The notes under the pieces: model-generated
Seen by the model: the letters and a program-made list of their open reading frames with translations, nothing else
Database searches by the model: none
What the model was told of the DNA's origin: nothing
In this document: positions 1-8,202 of the stretch, in pieces
Position numbering within the stretch: position 1 is the stretch's first letter
How the letters are laid out: each line of letters opens with the position of its first letter
NCBI RefSeq assembly: GCF_023715245.1
Contig: NZ_JAMBNV010000003.1
Coordinates: 181,396-245,395, forward strand
DNA: 64,000 nucleotides
DNA from: Sporosarcina luteola
Lineage (GTDB): Bacteria; Bacillota; Bacilli; Bacillales_A; Planococcaceae
Direction of reading: 5' to 3'
Program-made: the position numbers and the translations under genes

Positions 1-2
1 TT

Positions 3-791
3 GGAGCCGGGAACCATTACGTCGATCTGTTAGTGGAGAAGGAGACCGGAGCTGTGTGGGTGGCCAATCACTTTGGCAGCAGAGGGTTTGGCCATAAGAC
101 GGCAAGCGGATTTTTGAACTTGGCAATCGGCCGGGATTTTGATGATCGCGCGCCAGGCGAAAGCATGGAGCAGGCGCCGACATTGATTGATATGGACAGC
201 GAATTGGGGGACCTTTATTATCGTGCGATGACGTTGAGCGGGAAATACGCATATGCGGGCAGGGATTATGTGATGGATGAAGTGCTTTCTATTTTAGGTG
301 CAACTTCCGAGTTCGAGGTTCATAATCACCATAACTATGCATGGAAAGAAACTCACTTCGGCAAGGAGTATATCGTCGTCCGAAAGGGAGCAACCCCTTC
401 GGCTCCAGGGCAAATGGGCTTTATTGGGGGGAGCATGGGCGACATTTCAGTCATTGTACGTGGCAAAGAGAATGAAGCGAACGCCGATGCCTTCTATAGC
501 ACGGTCCACGGGGCAGGCAGGATCATGAGTCGCACAGAAGCGGCGGGCAGGATGAACTGGAAAACGCGCACACGACGAGGCGGGAAAATCACCCAGGAGC
601 GGATGGATCAAGCCATCAAAAAATATGGCGTGGAACTCCGAGGCGGGGGAACGGATGAAAGTCCATTCGTCTATCGCAAATTGCGCGACGTTCTGGAAGC
701 GCACAAGGAAACGATCGATGTACTGCACGTATTGAAACCAGTAGGCGTCTGCATGGCCGGCGCGAATGAATACGACCCGTTTAAAGATTGA
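3..791 (+). CDS. rtcB: RNA-splicing ligase RtcB, 5'-truncated by the window edge
   Basis: RtcB joins 2',3'-cyclic phosphate RNA ends to 5'-OH ends with GTP and Mn2+, in RNA repair or tRNA healing. The frame is open from base 3, so the start lies outside the window and only the C-terminal ~262 residues are seen. RtcB landmarks are present in order: GAGNHYVDL at the edge, HNHHNYAWKE (metal-binding histidines), RKGATP, GSMGDISVIVRG, HGAGR (site of the guanylated histidine) and the C-terminal GVELRGGGTDESP. The protein ends 14 bp before the first 147-bp intergenic repeat, whose neighbouring copy supplies a terminator-like hairpin. The family call is firm; the RNA substrate in this organism is unknown. 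Confidence 0.93.
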   Translation, partial: GAGNHYVDLLVEKETGAVWVANHFGSRGFGHKTASGFLNLAIGRDFDDRAPGESMEQAPTLIDMDSELGDLYYRAMTLSGKYAYAGRDYVMDEVLSILGATSEFEVHNHHNYAWKETHFGKEYIVVRKGATPSAPGQMGFIGGSMGDISVIVRGKENEANADAFYSTVHGAGRIMSRTEAAGRMNWKTRTRRGGKITQERMDQAIKKYGVELRGGGTDESPFVYRKLRDVLEAHKETIDVLHVLKPVGVCMAGANEYDPFKD

Positions 792-804
792 GGTGCCAGA
801 TTGA

Positions 805-951
805 GGTGCCTGTGCACCACACTACTCAGATTATTCACCACAATTGTATATTTTGCATGTGTGAATGCTAATGGAATAATCTTTTCTAGGAGTTTGATCG
901 TATAATTATTCGTTTCATTAAATAGTCATAAATGTTTGTCGCACAGGCACC
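805..951 (+). repeat. 147-bp intergenic element, copy 1
   Basis: The copy starts with GGTGCCTGTGCACC and ends with GCACAGGCACC, so its ends are inverted repeats. Subterminal words shared with the other copies are a CACTACAATTGCAT-like word near position 32 and AGTCATAAATG near the right end. It is exactly as long as the copies at 3985 and 6275. Unlike them, it shows no clear central terminator hairpin. Confidence 0.75.
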
Positions 952-1085
952 AGAACAATTCCGACAATACACTACAATTGCATATATTAAAAGCAGGAAA
1001 GCGAACACGTCGGTGTTTCGCTTTCCTGTTTTTGAATATAAATACAAATAGTTGAATTGTCATAAATGTACCGTGCACAGGCACC
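939..1085 (+). repeat. 147-bp intergenic element, copy 2, overlapping copy 1
   Basis: When aligned on CACTACAATTGCAT the copy spans 147 bp, but its left end is not GGTGCCTGTGC; it is the right end of copy 1 (GCACAGGCACC, 941-951). Its right end, GTGCACAGGCACC, is intact. The centre carries a strong hairpin at 994-1028 followed by TTTTT, able to terminate transcription from rtcB. Confidence 0.7.
994..1033 (+). terminator. Terminator-like hairpin inside element copy 2
   Basis: CAGGAAAGCGAACAC pairs with GTGTTTCGCTTTCCTG across a four-base loop, with one unpaired T, and is followed by a T run. It is the first clear terminator downstream of rtcB. Confidence 0.7.
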
Positions 1086-1203
1086 GTTGATTTCTGCATA
1101 GTTCCTCTAAATAACCAGTTGAAAGAATGTTTGAAATACGGCTAACAATCTGATTGGGGTTGTGCTATATTTAAGTGGGAAATAACAAAGGGGGAAATGA
1201 ACT

Positions 1204-1968
1204 ATGAAGAAAATTGGTGCTTTAGTTTTGTTGATGTCAATTATGCTCGTCGTTGCAGCATGTGGCGCTGACAAGAGTTCTGGTTCAGGGGGAGGAACAA
1301 AATATAAAGTCGGAGTTGACAATACGTATCCGCCTTTTGAATTTGAAGTAGATGGCAAGCTGACGGGAATCGATATCGATATTATCTCAGCGATTGCAAA
1401 GAACCAAGGATTTGAAATAGAATTCGACTCAATGGATTTTGGGGGAATCATCCCAGCAATGCAAGCAGACCAACTTGATATTGCAATTGCAGGTATGAGT
1501 ATCACTGATAAGCGTAGAGAAGTTGTTGATTTTTCGGATCCGTACTTTGATGCAGGTTTGTCATTAGTCATTAATGACAAAACGACAGATATTACTTCAC
1601 TTGAGGATTTATCAGGCAAAGTGATTGCTGTTAAAAACGGTACAACTGGCGCCAGCTTCGCTCAAGAACACGAAAGTGAATATGGCTATAAAGTTGTTCA
1701 GTTTGATGACAGCCCGGCAATGTTCCAGGAAGTTCAAAATGGAAGTGCTGATGCCCTGATTGAAGACTACCCTGTCATTGCATATGCAATCTCTCAAAAC
1801 AACCTTGATTTGAAGATTGTAGGGGAGCGCTTAAACGGCGACCAATACGGAATTGCAGTTCTTAAAGGAAAGCACAGTGATGTTCTTAAGAAAATTAATG
1901 ATGGATTACAAGAACTTCGTGATAGCGGGGAGTACGACGAGATTTTAGCTAAATACCTTGGCGAATAA
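1204..1968 (+). CDS. Polar amino-acid ABC transporter, substrate-binding lipoprotein
   Basis: This is the extracellular binding component of a polar amino-acid importer (PAAT family, SBP_bac_3 fold). The signal peptide ends in a lipobox, VVAAC, so the mature protein is anchored by Cys20 and followed by a Ser/Gly-rich linker. The family signature YPPFEFEVDGKLTGIDIDI starts near residue 40, and the later MQADQLDIAIAGMSIT and DFSDPYF blocks are typical. The 254-aa length is normal. The start ATG follows AAGGGGG. A hairpin directly downstream separates it from its permease and ATPase genes, a common way to make more binding protein than membrane parts. The ligand (glutamine, arginine or other) cannot be read from the sequence. 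Confidence 0.9.
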   Translation: MKKIGALVLLMSIMLVVAACGADKSSGSGGGTKYKVGVDNTYPPFEFEVDGKLTGIDIDIISAIAKNQGFEIEFDSMDFGGIIPAMQADQLDIAIAGMSITDKRREVVDFSDPYFDAGLSLVINDKTTDITSLEDLSGKVIAVKNGTTGASFAQEHESEYGYKVVQFDDSPAMFQEVQNGSADALIEDYPVIAYAISQNNLDLKIVGERLNGDQYGIAVLKGKHSDVLKKINDGLQELRDSGEYDEILAKYLGE

Positions 1969-1980
1969 ATGGAACTTTAA

Positions 1981-2012
1981 AATATAGCGTGTTAGTTGCG
2001 CTATATTTTTTT
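1981..2012 (+). terminator. Intra-operon hairpin after the binding-protein gene
   Basis: AATATAGCG (1981-1989) pairs perfectly with CGCTATATT (1999-2007) and runs into T residues. It probably ends most transcripts after the binding-protein gene. Confidence 0.75.
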
Positions 2013-2060
2013 ATAGACTCGGAAAGATACTTTTCACGATAGAACCCATACCAATCACTG

Positions 2061-2104
2061 CTCTGCTATCGCCAAAGCAATACGGAGATAGCGGAGTGTT
2101 TTTC
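2061..2104 (+). terminator. Second hairpin before the permease gene
   Basis: CTCTGCTATC (2061-2070) pairs with GATAGCGGAG (2086-2095) with one G-U pair, followed by TGTTTTTC. It ends just upstream of the permease ribosome-binding site, so it could terminate or restrict translation. Confidence 0.5.
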
Positions 2105-2120
2105 ATAAGGAGATGAGTTG

Positions 2121-2765
2121 ATGGAGACAATAATTGCCGCATTTCCCTATCTGCTTCTAGGAATGAAAGTAACACTTTATATCTTTTTCTTTTCAATTAT
2201 ATTTGGTTTTTTAATTGGTTTACTAACTGCACTTATGCGATTAACAACTATAAAACCGTTAAATTGGATTGCGAAAGTATTTGTGGATATTATTCGAGGA
2301 ACTCCATTTATCGTTCAACTGTTCTTCATTTATTTTGGATTGAATGGACTGGAGTTTATTTCATTAGACCGGACAGTTGCTGGGATTTTGACTGTTTCAA
2401 TTAATGCAGGAGCCTATTTCTCTGAAATAATCCGTGCAGGAATTTTGTCGATTGACAAAGGGCAAACGGAAGCTGCTAGATCCCTCGGTCTTACTAAAGT
2501 GCAAACGATGAAAACCATTGTGTTACCACAAGCGTTTCGAACGATGCTGCCGACTATTACTAATCAATCCATTATTAGTTTCAAGGATACTTCACTCCTA
2601 TCCATTATCGGGATTGCTGATATTGTTCAAAGAGGAAAGGTTCATGCGAGTACAACATTTAAACCTTTTGAAGTATGGTTGACAGTTGGTGTCATTTATT
2701 TTGTAATCATCTACCTGATGTCGTTACTTTCCAGCTTTATTGAAAGGAGGTACAAAATTAGATGA
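2121..2765 (+). CDS. Polar amino-acid ABC transporter, permease
   Basis: This is an inner-membrane permease of the His/Glu/Gln/Arg/opine family, with about five hydrophobic segments. The cytoplasmic coupling motif (EAA loop) is seen as [23 protein letters not shown] around residues 118-140. The ATG at 2121 is chosen because AAGGAG lies eight bases upstream; a TTG one codon earlier is closer to that site and less likely. The stop overlaps the ATPase start by four bases (ATGA), indicating coupled translation. It should work with the lipoprotein encoded upstream and the ATPase downstream. Confidence 0.9.
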   Translation: METIIAAFPYLLLGMKVTLYIFFFSIIFGFLIGLLTALMRLTTIKPLNWIAKVFVDIIRGTPFIVQLFFIYFGLNGLEFISLDRTVAGILTVSINAGAYFSEIIRAGILSIDKGQTEAARSLGLTKVQTMKTIVLPQAFRTMLPTITNQSIISFKDTSLLSIIGIADIVQRGKVHASTTFKPFEVWLTVGVIYFVIIYLMSLLSSFIERRYKIR

Positions 2766-3490
2766 CGTTGATTCAAGTGAAAAATCTTAAAAAGTCCTTC
2801 GGTGAACTCGAAGTACTAAAAGACATAAATGTTGAAATTAAGGAACAGGAAGTTGTATGTGTAATCGGACCGTCTGGTTCAGGTAAGAGTACATTTCTTA
2901 GATGCTTAAACCGCTTGGAAGGGATTACGGGCGGTCATGTACTAATCGATGGTAAAGATATAACAGATCCGAAGCTTGATATTAATAAAGTAAGAGAAAA
3001 TGTCGGAATGGTTTTTCAGCAATTTAATTTATTCCCACATATGACCGTTCTTCAAAATATCATGCACGCACCTTTACAACTACGAAAAGGTGATAAGCAG
3101 TCAATTGAAAAGCAAGCCCTTGAGTTGCTGGCAAAAGTGGGCTTGTCCGATAAAGCGAAAGCGTCGCCAAGCGAACTTTCGGGTGGACAAAAGCAGCGTG
3201 TGGCAATCGCCCGGGCCTTAGCAATGAATCCGAAAATTATGCTTTTCGATGAGCCTACATCTGCACTTGACCCCGAAGTTGTAGGCGACGTGCTTTCTGT
3301 TATGAAACAACTTGCATTAGAAGGAATGACGATGATTGTTGTGACGCATGAAATGGGCTTTGCGCGTGAAGTTGGGGACCGTGTTATTTTTATGGATGGA
3401 GGTTACATCGTAGAAGAGAATGTACCTGAAGAATTGTTTGGGAATCCACAGGAAATCCGAACAAAATCATTTTTAAGTAAAGTACTCTAA
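2762..3490 (+). CDS. Polar amino-acid ABC transporter, ATP-binding protein (GlnQ type)
   Basis: This is the cytoplasmic ATPase of the importer. It has a Walker [10 protein letters not shown] near residue 37, a Q-loop at [10 protein letters not shown], the ABC signature LSGGQKQRV, Walker [15 protein letters not shown] and the switch histidine in VVTHEMGFA. At 242 aa it matches GlnQ/ArtM-type subunits. Its start overlaps the permease stop, with AAGGAGG nine bases before it. A partial copy of the 147-bp element begins ten bases after the stop and supplies a terminator. The order binding protein, permease, ATPase is standard; the substrate is not determined. Confidence 0.93.
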   Translation: MTLIQVKNLKKSFGELEVLKDINVEIKEQEVVCVIGPSGSGKSTFLRCLNRLEGITGGHVLIDGKDITDPKLDINKVRENVGMVFQQFNLFPHMTVLQNIMHAPLQLRKGDKQSIEKQALELLAKVGLSDKAKASPSELSGGQKQRVAIARALAMNPKIMLFDEPTSALDPEVVGDVLSVMKQLALEGMTMIVVTHEMGFAREVGDRVIFMDGGYIVEENVPEELFGNPQEIRTKSFLSKVL

Positions 3491-3499
3491 CTATTGATG

Positions 3500-3590
3500 G
3501 GTGCCTGTGTCGTACACTACAATTACGAAAATGGAAATGGAAAGTGAGACACGTCACTGTTTCACTTTCCGTTTTTGAATATCGCCAAAA
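3500..3590 (+). repeat. 147-bp intergenic element, copy 3 (truncated)
   Basis: It starts with GGTGCCTGTGT, then CACTACAATTACG and a core closely matching copy 2 (GGAAAGTGA...TCACTTTCC, then GTTTTTGAATAT). The right half and the CACAGGCACC end are missing; the SnoaL-like gene follows at once. The hairpin at 3539-3570 acts as the terminator of the ABC operon. Confidence 0.65.
3539..3576 (+). terminator. Terminator-like hairpin in element copy 3
   Basis: GGAAAGTGA pairs with TCACTTTCC, with extra pairing inside, followed by GTTTTTG. It sits 48 bp after the ATPase stop. Confidence 0.65.
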
Positions 3591-3608
3591 CGAGAGGGTG
3601 TTACTCCT

Positions 3609-3980
3609 ATGGAATTGCTTAAAAACATAGCAATGAATTATCTTCAACTGATTGTTGCAGGAGAGATTGATGAGGCTTATGAGAAGTACGCAAGCCCTGA
3701 GCTCCGCCACCATAATCCATATTTCCCCGGGGATGGGGAATCGCTGAAGAAGGCGATGAAAGAGAATGACGGCATGAGTCCGAACAAGACGCTTGAAGTG
3801 AAACAGACGATTGAAGAAGGGGAAATGGTGATGGTTTATTCCCACATCAAACAGAACCCTGACGATCTCGGAGCCGCAGCCGTCCATATTTTCCGCTTCC
3901 ATGAGGGGAAAATCGTTGAGATGTGGGATGTCGGCCAACCTGTACCGGAAGAATCACCGAATGAGAATGGGATGTTTTAA
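3609..3980 (+). CDS. SnoaL-like (NTF2-fold) protein
   Basis: This is a small cytoplasmic protein of the SnoaL/NTF2-like superfamily, 123 aa. The features that suggest it are the early helix with AGEIDEAYEKYASPELRHHNP, the middle strand block VMVYSHIKQ and the C-terminal HIFRFHEGKIVEMWDV, the usual ending of such proteins. Members include polyketide cyclases, ester hydrolases and many of unknown role, so no reaction can be assigned. The ATG is preceded by GAGGGTG. It stands alone between two copies of the 147-bp element. Confidence 0.8.
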   Translation: MELLKNIAMNYLQLIVAGEIDEAYEKYASPELRHHNPYFPGDGESLKKAMKENDGMSPNKTLEVKQTIEEGEMVMVYSHIKQNPDDLGAAAVHIFRFHEGKIVEMWDVGQPVPEESPNENGMF

Positions 3981-3984
3981 AACC

Positions 3985-4131
3985 GGTGCCTGTGCAGCAA
4001 ACAATTCAGATTATGCACTACAATTGCATAAGGAAAAAAGAGGGAGTCATTCAAACTAACGTTTGGATGGCTTCATTTTGTATTTATATACCTTAAGTCG
4101 AATTGTCATAAATGTATGCTGCACAGGCACC
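3985..4131 (+). repeat. 147-bp intergenic element, copy 4
   Basis: A full copy with GGTGCCTGTGCAGC at the left and GCTGCACAGGCACC at the right. The central hairpin (AGTCATTCAAAC with GTTTGGATGGCT, 4045-4072) is followed by TCATTTTG. It begins five bases after the SnoaL-like stop codon. Confidence 0.78.
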
Positions 4132-4231
4132 GGGACAATACAGGCACAATTCAATTTAACAGTTTAGTAGTTTGGTACATGGGGAAGAAAGTTAACGACT
4201 ACTGATATTACTTTGAAAGGATGATGTAGGA

Positions 4232-6262
4232 GTGGATCAGAAGGACGAACAGTTACAGCATTTCCGGAAGCAGAACACGGGACCGGACAAGCAGATGCAG
4301 GAAGAGAGCGGCATGAAGGTGTCGAATGACCAAAAGACGCTAAGGGCGGGCAAGCGCGGTCCTCTAATGATGCAGGATTTCCATTTCTATAAGAAGCAGA
4401 CGCATTTCAATAGGGAACGGATACCTGAGAAAGTTGTCCATGCGCGGGGGTTTGGGGCGTATGGTGATTTTGAGTTGTATGAATCGATGAAAGACTATAC
4501 AGTTGCGAAATTTCTGCAGAAGCCGGGTACGAAGACGCCTGTATTTGTAAGGTTTTCGAATTTCATCGGGAACAAGGGATCGAAGGACACGGCGGTGGAT
4601 ATCCGCGGTTTTGCAGTGAAGTTTTATACGGAAGAAGGGAATTATGATTCGCTGGCGTTGCAGTTCCCTGTTTTCATTCTCGCAGACGCGATGAAGTTCA
4701 TGGATGTGACACATGCTGCAAAGCCTGACCCGATGACGCATACTCCGCAAGCAACTGTGGCGCATGACCGATTCTGGGATTATGTCGTGAACAACCCGGA
4801 ATCCGCCCATATGGTCATGTGGCTCATGTCCATGCGAGGCCGGCCGAGAAGCTGGCGGATGATGGAAGGGTATCCGATCAACACATTCCGGTTCGTGAAT
4901 GAAGCGGGTAAGTCGACATTTTTCCGTATGGTTTGGAAGCCGAAGCTGGGTGTCCACTCATTGCTGCTGGATGAAGCAAACCTGATCGGCGGAGTCGACC
5001 CGGATTTCCATCGGAATGATTTGATCGAAGCGATCTCGAGCGGTGCTTTTCCTGAATACGAGCTAGGAGTCCAACTGATTAATGAGGAAGACGAGTTCAA
5101 ATTTGACTTTGATCTATTGGATGACACGAAGTTATGGCCAGAAGAGGTAGTTCCGGTAAAGATCATCGGTAAATTGACGTTGAACCGTCTTATGGACAAC
5201 TTCTTCGCTGAGGCGGAACAGTCCGCTTTCAATCCCGCGAATCTCGTTCCGGGAATTGAGTTTTCGAATGATCCGGTATTGCAAGGGCGGTCGTTTGCGT
5301 ACCGCGATACGGAACTATACCGTCAACATTCTGCAAACTACGAGGATCTCCCAGTGAACCGGCCGCTGAAGGAAGCGACGAATAATCTACGGGACAGCTA
5401 CATGAAGTACCATATTGAAACGGATCATGTCCATTACCATAACAATTCGCTCGCCCAAAACACGCCTGCCGAGACGCCTCCTGAGGAAGGCGGATATGAG
5501 AATTATCCTGAAAAAGTCGAGGGACATGTGACTAGGGAACATCCGAGCGATTCATTCCAAGACTATTTCTCACAAGCAAGAATGTTTTGGAACAGCCTTT
5601 CATTGCCTGAAAGACAAGACCTTGTCGAATCATTCAGCTACCACATCGGGGGCGTCAAGGACAAGACAATCCGCCAGAAAAACGTGGACATGTTCGCGAA
5701 TGTCGACGTTGAGATGGCTAGCTTGATCGCTGACAATGTCGGTGTCGAGGCACCAAAAACGACAAATGTCGAAAATGATGAAAGCTATCCTTCCCTCAGT
5801 CAGTTGAATTCCCCGCATTCCGCTATGACCCAAAAAGTCGGAGTATTGATTGGCAACGGGTTCAATGGAGAAGAAGTCCAAAGCACGTTGGAAAGCTTCA
5901 AGCAGAATGGCGTTCTATTCGAACTGATCGGCGAGAAGCTGGGCACTGTCACTTGCTCAGAGCGGAACGAGCTGGAAGTGGATAAAGCGTTTCTAAACGT
6001 CCACCCAGTTCTGTACGATGCCATTTACGTAGTCGGAGGCACTGCCGGCAATCAAATGATGTTCGACCAGCACATCGCTGATTTCATTAAAATGCAGTAT
6101 ATGCATATGAAACCGATCGGCGTTGCAGCAGGCGGTGAACAATATCTCCTAAATACGGAAGAGAATAATATGGATGGTGTCGTCGTCGCCGGAGAAAATC
6201 AGGACTTCACCGATAAATTCATTGAAGCCATAGCTCAAAAACGCTTTTGGGATCGGACATAA
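4232..6262 (+). CDS. katE: Large-subunit (clade 2) catalase, KatE type, with diverged distal pocket
   Basis: The protein resembles large haem catalases (HPII, B. subtilis KatE) that split H2O2. At 676 aa it has the long N-terminal arm, the catalase core and a C-terminal class-I amidotransferase/DJ-1-like domain (from about residue 530). Seen in the core: distal His70 in VVHARG, Ser109 in RFS, the DIRGFAVKFYTEEGN block and the proximal haem-ligand motif RSFAY. Odd: where the family has GNN before PVFF (the distal catalytic Asn), this protein has ALQ, so the Asn is replaced by Leu143. The usual RLG after the haem ligand is RQHS here. The GTG start follows AAAGGATGATGTAGGA. Catalase function is therefore likely by family but uncertain in strength. 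Confidence 0.85.
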   Translation: MDQKDEQLQHFRKQNTGPDKQMQEESGMKVSNDQKTLRAGKRGPLMMQDFHFYKKQTHFNRERIPEKVVHARGFGAYGDFELYESMKDYTVAKFLQKPGTKTPVFVRFSNFIGNKGSKDTAVDIRGFAVKFYTEEGNYDSLALQFPVFILADAMKFMDVTHAAKPDPMTHTPQATVAHDRFWDYVVNNPESAHMVMWLMSMRGRPRSWRMMEGYPINTFRFVNEAGKSTFFRMVWKPKLGVHSLLLDEANLIGGVDPDFHRNDLIEAISSGAFPEYELGVQLINEEDEFKFDFDLLDDTKLWPEEVVPVKIIGKLTLNRLMDNFFAEAEQSAFNPANLVPGIEFSNDPVLQGRSFAYRDTELYRQHSANYEDLPVNRPLKEATNNLRDSYMKYHIETDHVHYHNNSLAQNTPAETPPEEGGYENYPEKVEGHVTREHPSDSFQDYFSQARMFWNSLSLPERQDLVESFSYHIGGVKDKTIRQKNVDMFANVDVEMASLIADNVGVEAPKTTNVENDESYPSLSQLNSPHSAMTQKVGVLIGNGFNGEEVQSTLESFKQNGVLFELIGEKLGTVTCSERNELEVDKAFLNVHPVLYDAIYVVGGTAGNQMMFDQHIADFIKMQYMHMKPIGVAAGGEQYLLNTEENNMDGVVVAGENQDFTDKFIEAIAQKRFWDRT

Positions 6263-6274
6263 AAAGAAATCTAT

Positions 6275-6421
6275 GGTGCCTGTGCAGCACACTATTCAGA
6301 CAATGCACTACAATTGCATATAAAAAAAAGTGGAAGTCATCCCAATTAACGTTTGGGTGGCTTCCTTTCGTATATATATACATTATAATAAATAGTCATA
6401 AATGTGTGATACACAGGCACC
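6275..6421 (+). repeat. 147-bp intergenic element, copy 5
   Basis: A full copy with GGTGCCTGTGCAGC at the left and ACACAGGCACC at the right. The central hairpin (GGAAGTCATCCCA with TGGGTGGCTTCC, 6332-6365) is followed by TTTCG and can terminate the catalase transcript. It starts 12 bases after the catalase stop. Confidence 0.78.
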
Positions 6422-6458
6422 AAAACAATTCGGACAATGGTAGACGTTTAAAAAAGGC

Positions 6459-6486
6459 TTGACTTCTCTGGTAGGCATGGTAAGAT
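6459..6486 (+). promoter_or_regulatory. Promoter for the T-box transcript
   Basis: TTGACT (6459-6464) and TAAGAT (6481-6486) are separated by 16 bases, with a TGG just before the -10. The position is right for a transcript starting about 40 bases before T-box stem I. Confidence 0.6.
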
Positions 6487-6530
6487 TCAAAGAATTACTT
6501 TTATGCAGAAACATTCCAATTACATAGATA

Positions 6531-6739
6531 AAGAGAGATGGTGCAGTAATTCGATTGTGTGCAGCAACAAGAGACTGAATGGTTGGTGAGAATTCAGGCA
6601 GCAATCAGGGTGAAGTACGCCATCGGTTTTTCTCTATCTGACATGAAGTGGATCGCCGATTTAATATTTGGCTCATCAAGTAGGGTGGTAACGCGGAGAA
6701 CTCCTTCGTCCCTTTCCAAGGGATGGATGGGTTTTTTTT
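6531..6739 (+). ncRNA. T-box riboswitch, probably tyrosine (UAC specifier)
   Basis: The hallmark T-box word AGGGTGGTAACGCG is at 6682-6695. Stem I is closed by AGAGAGATGG (from 6532) with CCATC...TCTCT (to about 6635). The specifier side reads GGTGAAGTACGCC; UAC (6616-6618) is favoured because a purine follows it, as in known T-boxes, whereas the alternative GUA would be followed by C. The UGGU bulge fits a tRNA with discriminator A, as tRNA-Tyr has. A terminator stem (CGTCCCTT with AAGGGATG, 6707-6728) and a run of eight T follow. Uncharged tRNA-Tyr should turn on the NhaC-family gene. Confidence 0.85.
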
Positions 6740-6783
6740 GTATTCATTTTTAGTAGATTCCTATAGAAAAGGAGATGTCATGA

Positions 6784-8202
6784 ATGAAAAAAGAAATGAC
6801 TTTTGGACTTTCAATTATCCCAATATTGGCATTAGTAATTTCCGCAGCTTCATCGATTTTCATTTGGAAAGCGGGGATGCATATCCCGTTGCTCATTGGG
6901 GTGTTTGCTGCAGCAGTCATTGCGAAAATTTGTGGCTGGCGTTGGGAGAAAATCGAAAAAATGATGGTCAATGGGGTATCCCGGGCATTGCCCGCTGTTT
7001 TTATCTTACTGATTATCGGTATCATTGTTGGAACCTGGATTGCGAGTGGTGTGATCCCGACGATGATTTACTATGGCTTATCCATCATTGAACCTTCCTT
7101 ATTTATTCCGTTGGTGGCACTAATTACTGGAATTGTTTCGATCACATTGGGGAGTTCATTTACCTCCATTGCGACAATCGGGATTGCTTTCATGGCGATT
7201 GGGGAGGGGTTGGGATTTCCTCCGGGCCTGGTAGCGGGGGCTGTCATTTCGGGAGCATACTTCGGTGATAAACTATCGCCGTTGTCCGATACGACAAACA
7301 TCGCACCTGCTATGGCTGAAACAGATTTGTTCAGCCATATAAAGCACATGCTGTGGGACACGATTCCTGCATTTGTCATTGCACTAATTTTGTATTGGGT
7401 TGTAGGCCGTTCAGGTGCAGCAACTCATGCTCTGGATACGAATGGAATTGAACTACTCAAAACAGGACTGGAAGGAGTCTTTACCATTCATCCACTTCTG
7501 CTTCTGATGCCTGTATTTACAATCGTTTTGATGTTGAAACGTGTACCGGCCATTCCAACGTTAACGATTGTCGGACTTTTAGGAGCTGTACTTGCAGTAA
7601 GCGTTCAGGGTTCTTCCATTTCCTCAATCGCGCAAGTCATGACGAGCGGATTTTCAGTGGATTCGGGGGTCGCTCCGGTGGACTCTTTGTTGAATAACGG
7701 TGGTCTATTATCAATGTTGGGGACAATTGGCCTGTTAGTCATCGCCACTGCTTTAGGCGGGATTTTAGAAGAAACGGGATCTTTTGAAGTGGTTACAAGA
7801 AATATGATAGCAGGTGTCCGTTCAACGGGAACGTTAATCAGCACGACCATTCTTTCAACTTTTGTCGTGGCATTCGCAAGTGGGGCACAAATGTTAGCGA
7901 TTATTTTACCTGCAAGAACATTTGTCCAAACATATAAAGACATGGGAATCGACACGAAAAACCTTTCCAGATGTGTTGAAGCGGCGGGTACGGTAGGCAT
8001 TAACCTTGTCCCGTGGAGTGTTCCTGCGATTTTTGCAGCAAGCATTCTAGGCGTCAGTCCAGGAGAATTTATTCCATATGCATTCTTTGCGTTTTTAGTT
8101 CCGCTAATTAATATCGTTTTCGGCTTTACGGGCTGGACGATTACGAAGAAGAGCTATCAGAAGGAAGATGAAATAAACACGGAAGGAGCTATTTCGCTAT
8201 GA
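6784..8202 (+). CDS. NhaC-family transporter, predicted tyrosine uptake
   Basis: This is a 472-aa inner-membrane protein with about twelve hydrophobic segments, of the Na+/H+ antiporter NhaC family. Blocks include ITLGSSFTSIATIGIAF and the conserved SGAYFGDKLSPLSDTTNIAPA. Control by a T-box with a probable tyrosine codon argues that it moves tyrosine (perhaps with Na+) rather than acting in ion homeostasis; T-box-controlled NhaC-type tyrosine transporters have been predicted in other Firmicutes. The start follows AAAAGGAGATG. Its stop overlaps the next gene by four bases, so the two products are probably made together. The substrate is an inference from regulation. Confidence 0.85.
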   Translation: MKKEMTFGLSIIPILALVISAASSIFIWKAGMHIPLLIGVFAAAVIAKICGWRWEKIEKMMVNGVSRALPAVFILLIIGIIVGTWIASGVIPTMIYYGLSIIEPSLFIPLVALITGIVSITLGSSFTSIATIGIAFMAIGEGLGFPPGLVAGAVISGAYFGDKLSPLSDTTNIAPAMAETDLFSHIKHMLWDTIPAFVIALILYWVVGRSGAATHALDTNGIELLKTGLEGVFTIHPLLLLMPVFTIVLMLKRVPAIPTLTIVGLLGAVLAVSVQGSSISSIAQVMTSGFSVDSGVAPVDSLLNNGGLLSMLGTIGLLVIATALGGILEETGSFEVVTRNMIAGVRSTGTLISTTILSTFVVAFASGAQMLAIILPARTFVQTYKDMGIDTKNLSRCVEAAGTVGINLVPWSVPAIFAASILGVSPGEFIPYAFFAFLVPLINIVFGFTGWTITKKSYQKEDEINTEGAISL

